Source: JBFXAM01 sp050184295
GTDB lineage: Bacteria > Planctomycetota > Phycisphaerae > UBA1845 > Fen-1342
Direction: 5' to 3'
NCBI GenBank assembly: GCA_050184295.1
Contig: JBFXAM010000042.1
Coordinates: 1-36,110 of the forward strand
DNA: 36,110 nucleotides
Shown piece after piece: positions 1 to 8,417 of this stretch. The position numbers and the translations under genes were made by a program. Every line of letters begins with the position of its first letter. Position 1 is the stretch's first letter. A model generated the notes under the pieces. That model saw only the letters and a list, made by a program, of their open reading frames with translations, was not told the origin of the DNA and made no database searches.

Positions 1-237
1 AGTCCCGCACCGCGCGACATCGAGAGCGTCGCGCCGGGCGAGCGCGAGCAGCACACGCCGCGCGAGCGCGTCGGCGCGTTGTGCATCCTCGTCGGTCTCT
101 CCAACCCGCAGCGCGCCGCGGTCGCGAGCGGTCGCGCGCGGTACCACACAGCCACGCGGCGCGCCACGCACGGTGCGGCCGCGCAACGCGCGCGGCGCGA
201 CCGGCGCCGGGCCGGTTCGAGCGCCGCCGCGGCGCAC
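1..237 (-). CDS. Possible 3'-truncated gene at left edge, unrecognised
   Basis: One minus-strand frame stays open from about position 390 to the left edge. Its last 35 or so codons read like a real protein: a charged, leucine/alanine-rich amphipathic stretch containing VGETDEDAQRADALARRV, with C or G in most third positions. A GTG at 235-237 or a TTG at 388-390 could start it. The upstream part is arginine/proline-rich and looks like translated non-coding DNA. No family is recognised and the end lies outside the window. In DNA this GC-rich, chance open frames are common, so the call is weak. Confidence 0.3.
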   Translation of the reverse strand, partial: MRRGGARTGPAPVAPRALRGRTVRGAPRGCVVPRATARDRGALRVGETDEDAQRADALARRVLLALARRDALDVARCGT

Positions 238-392
238 GCCGAAAGGAATTCGCAGCGGCGGCCACGCGCGCCGCGATCGTCCCGGCGCGGCGTTACGACT
301 CGCTGGAGGGTGAGCAACGAAGGCAGCCGTGCGACGGGAGGAGCAAACCAAGGCGCGCCGCGGACGGCCGCGCGCGACGGAGTGAGCCAAAC

Positions 393-464
393 AGCCGATG
401 ATGGGAGTTGAACCCATAACCCCGGCTTTACGAAAGCCGTGCTCTGCCATTGAGCTACATCGGC
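393..464 (-). tRNA. tRNA-Thr(CGU)
   Basis: A complete 72-nt cloverleaf folds on the minus strand: acceptor GCCGATG pairs with CATCGGC, discriminator U; D-arm GCTC/GAGC; anticodon stem CGGCT/AGCCG with loop TTCGTAA, giving anticodon CGU; T-arm ATGGG-TTCAACT-CCCAT. The anticodon reads ACG threonine codons, which should be frequent in this GC-rich genome. The terminal CCA is not encoded and would be added by the nucleotidyltransferase. Confidence 0.93.
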
Positions 465-822
465 AAGCCACGCCGCTTCGCGGCGCGGGAACACAGCAAT
501 CTAGCGCCCGCGGTCCGGCGAATCAAGTGCTGCCGATCGCGGCGCGACGTGGAGGAGGCGTTTCGCGCGTGCTTGCAGATCCGAACCCCAGCGCCCGCGG
601 GGGTTCAGGCGCAGCGCGTTCGCGCACCAGAACCCCGTGCGCCAAGCACGCGGGCGGGCCCGCCGCGGGGCGCGGGCGGTCACTGAGCGGTGCACGCTGC
701 GCTCCACGTTGCAGCGCCCCCGCAACGTTCCCAGCATCCCCGCGGCGATTCGGACGTGCGGCGGCACTCCCCGGCGGGGTTGCCGCGGCACCCGGTGGGC
801 GGACCGCGGACGGTGCGAGTGG

Positions 823-880
823 GTGAGATTCCCCAATCCGCTGCGTGAGATTCCCCAACGGGGTGGGTGAGATTCCCCAA
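823..880. repeat. Three 14-bp direct repeats at exact 22-bp spacing
   Basis: GTGAGATTCCCCAA occurs at 823-836, 845-858 and 867-880 with no mismatch. The 8-bp spacers differ completely between copies. A 22-bp period is about two helical turns, so a protein bound to each copy would sit on the same DNA face. This fits an operator or iteron array better than a coding repeat, since 22 is not a multiple of three. Function unknown. Confidence 0.85.
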
Positions 881-1143
881 TTACCACGCGCCAGAGGCCC
901 GAAAACGCCCTTGGCGAGCCACGGAAAAAATTCTCGCAACTGGCACGCCGCTTGCCATGTAGTTCAGCGTCGTTCGGACTCGGATCAGAGGATCTTGAAC
1001 CGGAACCTACGGAGCAGGCGATCTGCGGCGGCCCCTTCCCTTCGGCCCGAACACCCCGGTCGTCGCCGCCTGCTCCACCAAATCGCTCGGGACACTTCGG
1101 TTCCCACAGCGGGTCGCGCCGATCTCTCCAACGGCGCGGCCCG

Positions 1144-1173
1144 TTGCGTTCACGCGCCGCGCGGCCGGATAAT
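1144..1173 (+). promoter_or_regulatory. Candidate sigma70-like promoter, near-leaderless
   Basis: TTGCGT at 1144-1149 and GATAAT at 1168-1173 are separated by 18 bp. The -10 element ends only 8 bases before the ATG at 1182, so the transcript would be nearly leaderless. No Shine-Dalgarno sequence precedes that ATG, which fits. The -35 match is only partial. Confidence 0.4.
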
Positions 1174-1181
1174 CGCGCGCG

Positions 1182-2810
1182 ATGAACGCTGCGCGCCCGA
1201 CCGCCCCTGCCCGTCCCGATCTCGTCGTCCTCGCGGACCGCGTCTACGCGCAGTTCCCCTACCGGCGCCCGGCCCACGCCGTCGCCGTGTGCGGCGGGCG
1301 CGTCGCGGCAGTCGGCGATCGGCGCGCGGTGTTGCGGATGCGCGGCCGCCGGACGCGCGTGCTCGACCTGCGCGACGGGTGTGTGACGCCCGGCCTGTGT
1401 GACGCACACACGCATTTTTTCTATTGGGCGCTGGGCCGCGCGCTGGTGATCGACGTCGCCGGCATCGGCTCGCTCGAAGCGACGCTCGCGAAGATCCAGC
1501 GCGAGGCGCCGCGCCGCCGCATCGGCGACTGGGTGCTCGGGCGCGGCTTCGACCAGAATATCTGGGGGCGTGGATTCCCGACGGCGTCCGATCTCGACGC
1601 CGTCGTTCCCGACCGGCCGGCGCTGTTGCGCAGTCGCGACGGCCACGCCGCGTGGTTGAACTCCCCGGCGCTGCGGGCGTGCAGCGTGACGCCGCAGACC
1701 CCCGACCCACCCGGCGGTCGCTATCTGCGCGACGAGCGCGGCCGGCCCACGGGTGTGGCGCTGGAGTCGGCGGTCGACGCCTTGCCCGCGCCGATCCGTG
1801 ATTTCGCGGCGCGCGATGACCGCGACGCGACGCGCGTCATCGATCGCGCGCTGCAATCGGCGTATCGCGCCGCGTGGTCGTTCGGCGTCGTGGCGGTCGG
1901 CGCGCTCGACGACGCGCCGTCGCTCGCGCACCTGCAACGGCATCGGGCGACGGGCGCGCTCGGGCTGCGCGTGGTGCACTCGGTTCCCGTCGATCGCTTC
2001 GCGGAGATTCAGCGGCTGGGTGTGCGCGGCGGGCTCGGCGACGATTGGTTTCGCGTCGGCGCGGTGAAGATGTTTGCCGATGGAACGCTCGGGTCGCAGA
2101 CCGCGTACATGTTCGACGCATATCCCGGCCGGCCGACCGATTTCGGCGTGCCGGTGCTCGCGGGTGAGGCGCTGCGCGCCGCGGTCGTCGCCGCGGCCCG
2201 TGCCGGATGGGCGACGTGGATCCACGCGATCGGCGACCGGGCGGTGCACGATGCGGTCGTCGCGATCGCCGCCGCGCGGCGCGTCGAGCCGCACTTTCTG
2301 CACCATCGCATCGAGCACACGCAGTGCATCCGCCCCGCCGACGCACGCGCGATGGGCCGCGTGCGCATCCACGCATCGGTTCAACCGTGTCATCTCGTCA
2401 GCGACATCGGGCCCGCCGATCGCCATTGGCCCCGGGCGCGCCGGAACGCCTACGCGTTTCGGCGTCTGTTGGACGCCGGCGTGAATCTCGCGCTCGGCTC
2501 GGACGTGCCGGTCGAGACGATCGACCCACGGCGCGGCTTTCACGGCGGCGTCGCGCGCACCGACGAGCACGGATTGCCCGCAGGCGGCTGGTTTCCGAAG
2601 GAGAAGCTGACCGCCGCCGAGGTGCTCCGCGGGTTCACCGAGGGCGCCGCCGCCTCGCTCGGTCGACCGGCCGGCTGGGGGACGCTCGCCGTCGGCGCGC
2701 CCGCCGACATGACGCTCTGGGCGAGCGATCCGCTCCGCGCGCCGCCAACCGCGTGGCAGCGCGTCGGCATTCGCGGGTGCGTGGTCGCCGGCGAAGTTCA
2801 CGTAGACTGA
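1182..2810 (+). CDS. Amidohydrolase family 3 (YtcJ-like) metal-dependent hydrolase
   Basis: A 542-residue protein of the amidohydrolase superfamily, family 3 (the YtcJ-type group). The metal-site HxH is DAHTHFF at residues 74-80 (H76, H78). The family block VKMFADGTLGSQTA, then WIHAIGDRAVHDAVV and HHRIEHTQ follow in order, and LALGSDVPVE supplies the late aspartate. The N-terminal beta-sandwich strands run through LVVLADRVY and AVAVCGGRVAAVGD. No signal peptide is visible, so it is probably cytoplasmic. The substrate cannot be told from sequence; relatives act on amides or imides and many are uncharacterised. The ROK kinase gene starts 35 bp downstream on the same strand, possibly co-transcribed. 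The ATG has no clear ribosome site but has a promoter just upstream. Confidence 0.9.
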   Translation: MNAARPTAPARPDLVVLADRVYAQFPYRRPAHAVAVCGGRVAAVGDRRAVLRMRGRRTRVLDLRDGCVTPGLCDAHTHFFYWALGRALVIDVAGIGSLEATLAKIQREAPRRRIGDWVLGRGFDQNIWGRGFPTASDLDAVVPDRPALLRSRDGHAAWLNSPALRACSVTPQTPDPPGGRYLRDERGRPTGVALESAVDALPAPIRDFAARDDRDATRVIDRALQSAYRAAWSFGVVAVGALDDAPSLAHLQRHRATGALGLRVVHSVPVDRFAEIQRLGVRGGLGDDWFRVGAVKMFADGTLGSQTAYMFDAYPGRPTDFGVPVLAGEALRAAVVAAARAGWATWIHAIGDRAVHDAVVAIAAARRVEPHFLHHRIEHTQCIRPADARAMGRVRIHASVQPCHLVSDIGPADRHWPRARRNAYAFRRLLDAGVNLALGSDVPVETIDPRRGFHGGVARTDEHGLPAGGWFPKEKLTAAEVLRGFTEGAAASLGRPAGWGTLAVGAPADMTLWASDPLRAPPTAWQRVGIRGCVVAGEVHVD

Positions 2811-2845
2811 CGCCGCCGCGCGGGCAACAATCGCTTGAGGCACTC

Positions 2846-3952
2846 ATGACTCCACTCAACATCGGCGTCGACGTCGGCGGAACCAATCTCAAGGCCGGGC
2901 TCGTCAACGAGCGCGGCGGCGTAGTCGCGCGGCTCAGCACGCCGACCGAGGCCGATCGCGGATTCGAGCATGTCCTGGCGCGCATCGTGAATCTCATCGA
3001 CGAGTTGCTGGCCGCCGCCGGCCGGTCGAAACGCGAGATCGGCGCGATCGGCATCGGCGCGCCGGGGCCGATGTCGCATGCGCGCGGCGTCGTGTTCAAC
3101 GCGCCGAACCTGCCCGGCTGGGCCAACGTTCCGCTGCGCGACCGACTCGCGGATGCGACCGGGCTGCCCGTCTCGCTCGAGAACGATGCCAACGCGGCGG
3201 CGTTCGGCGAGTTCGTGGTGCGCGCCGCGCCGCCGCCGCAAGTCGCGACGCGCTCGACAGCCGATGTCGCGGCGCGCTCCAGCGCCGGGGATGCCGATCA
3301 CGCGAGCGGCCGCGGCACACCGGGCGCCGGCGGCGCCGCGCCGCCGGACAGCGCGCCGACCGCGACAAGGGTGCGCGACCACGCCATTCACAGTCTCGTG
3401 ATGATGACCCTCGGCACCGGTGTCGGCGGCGGCATTGTGCTCAATGGGCGGCTGGTGCGCGGCGCGTTCGACAACGCCGGCGAGATCGGGCACATGATCA
3501 TCGAGCCCCAGGGGCGCGAGTGTCCCTGCGGGCAGCGCGGCTGCGTCGAGCGCTATTGCTCCGCGAACGCCGTCGCCGAACGACTCGCCGAGACCGTCCG
3601 CGCCGGGGAACACTCGCTGCTGTCCGGGAGCATCCTGCGCGGCGACGAGATCAACGCGGCACAGGTGCAGCAGGCGATGGAGCAGGGCTGCGGGATCGCG
3701 GCGCGCGTGTGGGACGAGACGTGCCGGTATCTCGCGCTGACGTGCGTAAACGTGCAACACCTGTTGAATCCGCAAGTGGTCGTGCTCGCCGGCGGGCTGA
3801 TCAACGCCGGCGACCTGCTGCTGCTGCCGGTGCAAAGGCACTTTGAGCGGCTGACGTGGAAGATGGCGCCGGATTCGCCGCGGATCGAGCTGGCAAAGCT
3901 GGGCGGCGACGCGGGCGTGATCGGCGCGGCGGCGCTGGCGCGGGAGGGTTGA
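2846..3952 (+). CDS. ROK-family sugar kinase (glucokinase-like)
   Basis: A 368-residue ROK kinase, probably phosphorylating glucose or a related sugar with ATP. The N-terminal phosphate-binding strand is IGVDVGGTNLKAG (residues 6-18). ENDANAA holds the catalytic base D114. TLGTGVGGGI is the second phosphate loop, NAGEIGHMI carries the sugar-contacting residues, and CPCGQRGCVE (226-235) is the ROK zinc site. ATG 2846 is chosen because GAGG lies 5 bases upstream and it begins right at the conserved strand. Oddly, about 50 low-complexity residues (roughly 127-178, rich in A, P, S, T, G) are inserted between the catalytic region and TLGTG, where relatives have a short link. All catalytic motifs survive. 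ROK repressors carry an N-terminal helix-turn-helix, absent here. Exact sugar specificity is unknown. Confidence 0.93.
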   Translation: MTPLNIGVDVGGTNLKAGLVNERGGVVARLSTPTEADRGFEHVLARIVNLIDELLAAAGRSKREIGAIGIGAPGPMSHARGVVFNAPNLPGWANVPLRDRLADATGLPVSLENDANAAAFGEFVVRAAPPPQVATRSTADVAARSSAGDADHASGRGTPGAGGAAPPDSAPTATRVRDHAIHSLVMMTLGTGVGGGIVLNGRLVRGAFDNAGEIGHMIIEPQGRECPCGQRGCVERYCSANAVAERLAETVRAGEHSLLSGSILRGDEINAAQVQQAMEQGCGIAARVWDETCRYLALTCVNVQHLLNPQVVVLAGGLINAGDLLLLPVQRHFERLTWKMAPDSPRIELAKLGGDAGVIGAAALAREG

Positions 3953-3960
3953 GCGCCGGC

Positions 3961-3989
3961 GGCAGGTCGCGATACGGCCGCGACCTGCC
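3961..3989 (+). terminator. Strong hairpin after the ROK kinase gene
   Basis: A perfect 11-bp stem, GGCAGGTCGCG with CGCGACCTGCC, closes a 7-base loop 8 bases past the kinase stop codon. No U-run follows, so it may act as an intrinsic-like terminator, an mRNA 3'-end stabiliser or a REP-like element. Confidence 0.6.
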
Positions 3990-4043
3990 CTACGTTCTTC
4001 GGTGCGGGTTCGCTTGGGGATTCGGGCGGTTGATGGGTTGGCG

Positions 4044-4052
4044 TGGTACAAT
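4044..4052 (+). promoter_or_regulatory. Candidate extended -10 promoter
   Basis: TGGTACAAT (4044-4052) matches an extended -10 element (TGnTAnAAT-like) with no good -35 at standard spacing. It ends 12 bases before ATG 4065, so the leader of the cyclo-ligase mRNA would be very short. Confidence 0.4.
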
Positions 4053-4064
4053 TCGCGGCGAGCT

Positions 4065-4667
4065 ATGCCACAGACGCACAAAAAAGACCTGCGCGAGCAG
4101 ATTCGCGCGATGCTGGCGCGGATTTCGCCTGACGAGCTGCGCGAGCGCAGCGCCCGCATGTGCGCGCGCCTCGCCGCCGAGCCGGAGTATCGCCGGGCCG
4201 AGGTGATCATGATCTATCTCTCCATGGCGCAGGAGGTGGACACGAGTCCGCTGGCGTTGCGGGCGTGGGAGGATGGGAAGCGCGTGCTCGCGCCGCGGAT
4301 TTCGTGGGAGCAGCGGCGGATGCAGCCGGTGGAGATCCGGTCGCTGAGTTCGGCGGACCTGCGCGAGGACGCGATGGGCATCCGCGTTCCGACGGAGGGG
4401 TTGTGCGTTCAGATCAGCGAGATCGATCTGCTGGTGATGCCGGGGCTGGCGTTTGATCATGAGGGGAACCGGCTGGGGCGCGGGCGCGGGTTCTACGATC
4501 GGTTTCTGTCGCACCGTGACTTTCACGCGTTCTCGTGTGCGTTGGCGCTGGAGGAGCAGGTCGTGCCCGAGGTGCCGCACGAGGAACTCGACCGGCCGGT
4601 GAACATGCTGGTGACGGACGAGTGCGTGCGGCGGTTTTCGGGGCCGCCGCGGGGGCCGGTCGGCTGA
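4065..4667 (+). CDS. 5-formyltetrahydrofolate cyclo-ligase
   Basis: A 200-residue enzyme that converts 5-formyltetrahydrofolate to 5,10-methenyltetrahydrofolate using ATP, returning the folate storage form to one-carbon metabolism. Family marks are the N-terminal KKDLREQIRAM (K..LR ATP/folate segment), VIMIYLSMAQEVDT, PRISW, and the C-terminal GRGRGFYDRFL, the family GxGxGYYD phosphate-binding loop. Length is normal. ATG 4065 is preferred over an in-frame GTG/ATG around 4002 because the extra N-terminal residues (about 21) do not resemble the family and a candidate promoter lies between. The kinase upstream is separated by a strong hairpin, so this gene is probably its own transcription unit. 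Confidence 0.93.
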   Translation: MPQTHKKDLREQIRAMLARISPDELRERSARMCARLAAEPEYRRAEVIMIYLSMAQEVDTSPLALRAWEDGKRVLAPRISWEQRRMQPVEIRSLSSADLREDAMGIRVPTEGLCVQISEIDLLVMPGLAFDHEGNRLGRGRGFYDRFLSHRDFHAFSCALALEEQVVPEVPHEELDRPVNMLVTDECVRRFSGPPRGPVG

Positions 4668-4835
4668 CCCGACGATTCAGACGTGCCGATGACGCGCGCG
4701 AATTCACTTCCGATCTGACGGCGGCGCGCGGAAAATGCGCCCGCGAAACAGGCCGCACGACGCGACCCGCGCAGCGCTCGCGCGGGTCGCGCAGCAACCC
4801 GCGCCCGCGGTTGGCGGAATCCCGATAGCGAAGGC

Positions 4836-6296
4836 ATGAGAGAGGCGTGGGCGGGCAGCGGCTTGATCGCGCGGATGCTGGCAGCGGCGCTGGCCGCGCT
4901 CGGCGGCGCTGCGAACGCGGTCTCTCAGCCGACGCAATACGTCAATTCGCGTGAGATTGTGCTCTCCGCGCAGGGAGGCGACGCCGGCCCGCTCACCGGC
5001 GTCGATGTTTGGATCACCACCGATCGCGGCGCGAGTTGGCGCAGCGCCGATGTCTCGCCGCACACCGCGTCGAGCGTGACGTACGCTGCGCCGGGCGACG
5101 GGACATACGGGTTTTTCATGATTCTGCGGAACGCGGCGGGGGCTTCATCGGACCCGCCGGCGCCGGGCGAGTCGGCGCAGTTGTACGTCGTGGTCGATGC
5201 GACGCCTCCGACGCTCCAGATTCACGAGGTGGTGTGGGAGGGATTGACGACGGAGGCGCCGGCGGATGATGCGGCCGGGCGCGAGCGCGACCCCGGCTCG
5301 GCGGGGCGCGCCGAACTGTCGCTGCGGCTGACCGTGGCGGATGAGCATCTGGCGCCGCTGGCGGTTCGCGTGTTCTACCGCGGGGACGGAAACCCGCGCT
5401 GGGAAAACCTGCCTTCGACGCTGGTGGACGGGCGGCTGCGCTGCGCCGCGCCAGCGGCGGATCGCGGATCGATCGACATCCGCGTCATTGCGCAGGACCG
5501 CGCGGGGAACACGGCGACGGACGAGCGGCGCGACGTCCGACTGGAGAACCTCCGGCCGCTGTCCACGACACGCCTGGCGGCAACGACCCAGCCGACTACT
5601 CAGCCGCACGCGGGTGCTCGCGGCGTAGCTCGCGCGCAAGATTCCGCGGAAGCCGGGTTCGGCCCGCTGCGCGGGGCGGCAGGCGCGGGGAATGAAACGC
5701 CGTTGAGGCTGGCGGCGGATCTCGCGGGTGCGGGAATGCGCGTCGACGCGGACGAGGACGCGCTGCGGGTCGTGGGCAGTGCGCCGGTTCGCGATCCGCG
5801 GCGAGCGGTGGAGCTGCGTGGCGCGGCGAAGCGGTTTGTGGAGTCCGGGCGTTTTGAGCTGGCAATCGCGCGCCTGGAAGAGGCGCTGGAGGCCGCGAGC
5901 GACGATCCCGAGGCGCTGGTCGAGCTGGGGGCGTGCCTGGTGCGCGTGGGGCGACACGACGAGGCCCGCGCGCGGTATGAGACGGTGCTGCGCGGGCAGG
6001 CGGACCATGTCGGCGCGCTCGAGGGTCTGGCGCTGGTCGAGGCGACCCAGCGGCGCTACCGGGAAGCGCGCGACGCGCTCGCGAAGCTCTGTGTGCTACA
6101 GCCGGAGCGCGGGCAGGTGTGGCTGAATCGCGGGGACATCGAGTATCGGCTGGGAAACACGGACGCGGCGCACGCGGCGTGGAAGCACGTGCTTGCGGTT
6201 CGTGACGCGGACGACGTACAGCGGGCGGGGGCGCGGCGGCGCATGCGGTTGCTGCTGAGCGAACTGCCGGCTTCGACGCCGGTGCGGGGGCCGTAG
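4836..6296 (+). CDS. Exported protein with Ig-like domains and C-terminal TPRs
   Basis: A 486-residue protein with an N-terminal signal-like segment (hydrophobic run about 9-28 ending near ANAVSQ). Two beta-rich, Ig/fibronectin-like regions follow (about 30-125 and 130-240); their wording (VDVWITTDRGASW..., RVFYRGDGNPRWENLP, DRAGNTATDERRDV) resembles exported planctomycete proteins. After a low-complexity linker (about 250-330) come three to four tetratricopeptide repeats (about 335-460), which usually bind partner proteins. No catalytic residues are seen. It probably acts as an envelope or periplasmic scaffold. It ends with TAG, which matters for the gyrB argument below. The convergent asparagine synthase gene lies 94 bp away. 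Confidence 0.8.
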   Translation: MREAWAGSGLIARMLAAALAALGGAANAVSQPTQYVNSREIVLSAQGGDAGPLTGVDVWITTDRGASWRSADVSPHTASSVTYAAPGDGTYGFFMILRNAAGASSDPPAPGESAQLYVVVDATPPTLQIHEVVWEGLTTEAPADDAAGRERDPGSAGRAELSLRLTVADEHLAPLAVRVFYRGDGNPRWENLPSTLVDGRLRCAAPAADRGSIDIRVIAQDRAGNTATDERRDVRLENLRPLSTTRLAATTQPTTQPHAGARGVARAQDSAEAGFGPLRGAAGAGNETPLRLAADLAGAGMRVDADEDALRVVGSAPVRDPRRAVELRGAAKRFVESGRFELAIARLEEALEAASDDPEALVELGACLVRVGRHDEARARYETVLRGQADHVGALEGLALVEATQRRYREARDALAKLCVLQPERGQVWLNRGDIEYRLGNTDAAHAAWKHVLAVRDADDVQRAGARRRMRLLLSELPASTPVRGP

Positions 6297-6390
6297 GATT
6301 ACTGCGGCACTGGGTTCCGTGGCGGGGGCGCGTGGTTCAGCGTGATCAACGCAAGTTCGCGGAGCACATGCGGCGGCGCGACGTTGCTGA

Positions 6391-8295
6391 TCAGCCGGCG
6401 GTCCATGTCGGGTTCCAGCGTTTTGCCCAGGCTTCGAGCATGAAGAGCAGCCAGAGCGCGTGTTCGTGATTGGCGTGGGACGTGACGTGATCGCGCAGCA
6501 GCACGGTGAGCCAGTCGCGCTGGAAGACGCGTGCGCAGATCGCGTCGGGAGCGAGCAGGGTGGTTTCGAGGGCTTCGCGCAGCTCGCCGCGGAACCACTC
6601 GCCGACGGGAATGCCAAAGCCCATTTTGGGGCGATGAAGTAGTTCGGGGGGGAGAAGCTGGGCGGCCCAGTCTTTCAAGATGCGTTTTCCTCCGGCGCGG
6701 GTCATTCGCCACTCGGGCGGGAGCGTGAGGGCGAACTCGGCGAGCTGGTGGTCGAGGAACGGGGAGCGGCATTCGAGGCTGCACGCCATCGAAGCGGTGT
6801 CGACCTTGGTCAGCAGATCAAAGGGCAGGTAGGTTTCGAGATCCACACGGTTGGCGCGTTCGGCGGGCGCACCCGAAGTCAATTCATACCGGCGGTCGAA
6901 GTCCTGGAGCGGCGCATCGAACTGGATGCGGCGAGCGAAGTCGGGCGTGTAGCCGGCAGCGAGCTGCGCGGGCGTGAAGGCGTTCACCCACGACAGATAG
7001 CGGCGCGAAGCGGGCGCGTCGAGCGCGGCGAGGAAACGGGCGGCGCGGCGGGTGCGAGATTTGGCGCGGTGTGTGGGCAGTAGATCGGCGAGGGTCGCAA
7101 GGGCGCCGCGCGCCGGGCGCGGAATGAACTCGAGGCGCGCGGCCCACGCGGCAGCGCGGTAGCGGTCATAACCCAGAAACAATTCGTCGCCGCCGTCGCC
7201 GGTGAGCGCGACCGTCACCGACTGCCGGGTGTAGCGCGAGACGTAGTAGGTCGGAATCGCGGAGGAGTCGCCGAAGGGCTCGTCGTAGTGATACGCGAGC
7301 GCATCGAGGATTTCGGCGGCGCGCGGCGTAACGATGTGCTCGTGGTGCTCGGTGTCGAACCGTTGCGCCACGAGCCGCGCGTAGCGCGTCTCGTCGTAGC
7401 GCGGGTCGGGGAAGCCGATCGAGAAGGTGCGCAGCGGCGACACGCCGAGGCGTCGCATCAGCGCGACGACGATCGACGAATCGACGCCGCCGGACAGGAA
7501 CGCGCCGAGGGGCACGTCGCTGACGAGGCGCTTTTCGACGGCGTGCGTGAGCAGTTCGCCGACGCGCTCTCGTCCATCTTCGTACGACCCGGAGAATCGC
7601 GCTCCCGGCGGGAGCGACCAGTACCGGTGCGGCGTCGGGGTTGTGGACGCATGTGCGCTGAACGCGAGCACGCTGGCCGGCGGGAGCTTGCTCACGCCGC
7701 GATAGATGCTCCCCGGCGCGGGCACGTATTGAAGCAGCAAGTATTCGTGGAGCGCCTGCGGCGTGATTTCGCGCGGCAGGCCTGGGACGGCGAGCAGCGC
7801 CTTGAGCTCGCTGGCGAAATACAGCCGCTCGCGGTGCACGGCGTAGACGAGCGGTTTTTTTCCGAAGCGGTCGCGGGCGAGGAGCAGCCGCCCGCGCAGT
7901 TCGTCCCAGATCGCGAAAGCGAACATGCCGGCCAGGCGCTGTACGCACTCGTCGCCCCATTGCTCGTAGGCGTGGACGATGGTCTCGGCGTCGCTGCGCG
8001 TCTGAAAGGCGTGGCCGAGCGGTTCGAGCTCGCGTCGCAGCGCGGGGAAGTTGTAGATTTCGCCGTTGAAGACGAGCCAGACGCGACCGTCTTCGTTCGA
8101 GATCGGTTGCCGACCGGTGGCGAGGTCGATGATCGAGAGTCGGCGGAAGCCCAGCGCGCAGCGGTGTTGCGGGTCGAAATATTCGGCCGCCTCGTCGGGG
8201 CCGCGGTGGGCAAGCGTAGCGGTCATGGCGCGCAACTCGGCGGGGTCGGCGACGGCGCCGGGCGCGAGGCTCAGGATTCCGGCGATGCCGCACAT
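6391..8295 (-). CDS. asnB: Glutamine-hydrolysing asparagine synthase
   Basis: A 634-residue AsnB-type enzyme. The N-terminal class II glutamine amidotransferase domain begins MCGIAGI, with Cys2 as nucleophile after methionine removal; RHRGPDE-like HRGPDE, RLSIIDL and FNGEIYN bind glutamine. The C-terminal synthetase domain has the PP-loop FLSGGVDSS (residues 267-274), TGDGGDELFLGYDRY and LECRSPFLDH. It makes asparagine from aspartate, glutamine and ATP. Close relatives instead amidate sugars or peptides in exopolysaccharide clusters, so a non-proteinogenic role cannot be excluded; no such cluster is visible here. The start has AGGGG 6 bases upstream. It is the last of a minus-strand series. 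Confidence 0.94.
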   Translation of the reverse strand: MCGIAGILSLAPGAVADPAELRAMTATLAHRGPDEAAEYFDPQHRCALGFRRLSIIDLATGRQPISNEDGRVWLVFNGEIYNFPALRRELEPLGHAFQTRSDAETIVHAYEQWGDECVQRLAGMFAFAIWDELRGRLLLARDRFGKKPLVYAVHRERLYFASELKALLAVPGLPREITPQALHEYLLLQYVPAPGSIYRGVSKLPPASVLAFSAHASTTPTPHRYWSLPPGARFSGSYEDGRERVGELLTHAVEKRLVSDVPLGAFLSGGVDSSIVVALMRRLGVSPLRTFSIGFPDPRYDETRYARLVAQRFDTEHHEHIVTPRAAEILDALAYHYDEPFGDSSAIPTYYVSRYTRQSVTVALTGDGGDELFLGYDRYRAAAWAARLEFIPRPARGALATLADLLPTHRAKSRTRRAARFLAALDAPASRRYLSWVNAFTPAQLAAGYTPDFARRIQFDAPLQDFDRRYELTSGAPAERANRVDLETYLPFDLLTKVDTASMACSLECRSPFLDHQLAEFALTLPPEWRMTRAGGKRILKDWAAQLLPPELLHRPKMGFGIPVGEWFRGELREALETTLLAPDAICARVFQRDWLTVLLRDHVTSHANHEHALWLLFMLEAWAKRWNPTWTAG

Positions 8296-8417
8296 GTCCG
8301 ACCCCTAGCACGCTGCCGCACACCGCGTGTGGCAACGCCGCGTCGTATTCAGCGTACGCGCGCCATGGTGCACAGGGCATGCGCGTCGGCGCGTCGGGCG
8401 AGGTTGCGGGCGCGGCG

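Larger units (their letters stand above)
465..1181. other. Non-coding region with tandem 22-bp repeats
   Basis: About 700 bases between the tRNA and the first clear gene hold no protein that I can support; the open frames here are arginine/proline/alanine-rich shadows. It contains the three-copy 22-bp repeat at 823-880, a GC palindrome near 650-665 and, at its right edge, a candidate promoter for the amidohydrolase. The stretch just after the repeats (about 920-960) is less GC-rich. Confidence 0.6.

Noticed and set aside
823..880. CRISPR array
   Set aside because: The repeat is only 14 bp with 8-bp spacers, three copies, and no cas genes are present.
501..2843. Long minus-strand open frame opposite the amidohydrolase
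   Set aside because: It is arginine/alanine/histidine-rich shadow coding of a GC-rich gene, and the plus strand encodes a recognisable enzyme throughout.
8314..8334. Hairpin CACAC-CGC-GTGTG upstream of asnB as a regulatory element
   Set aside because: The stem is short and needs a bulge to extend, and no other regulatory features surround it.
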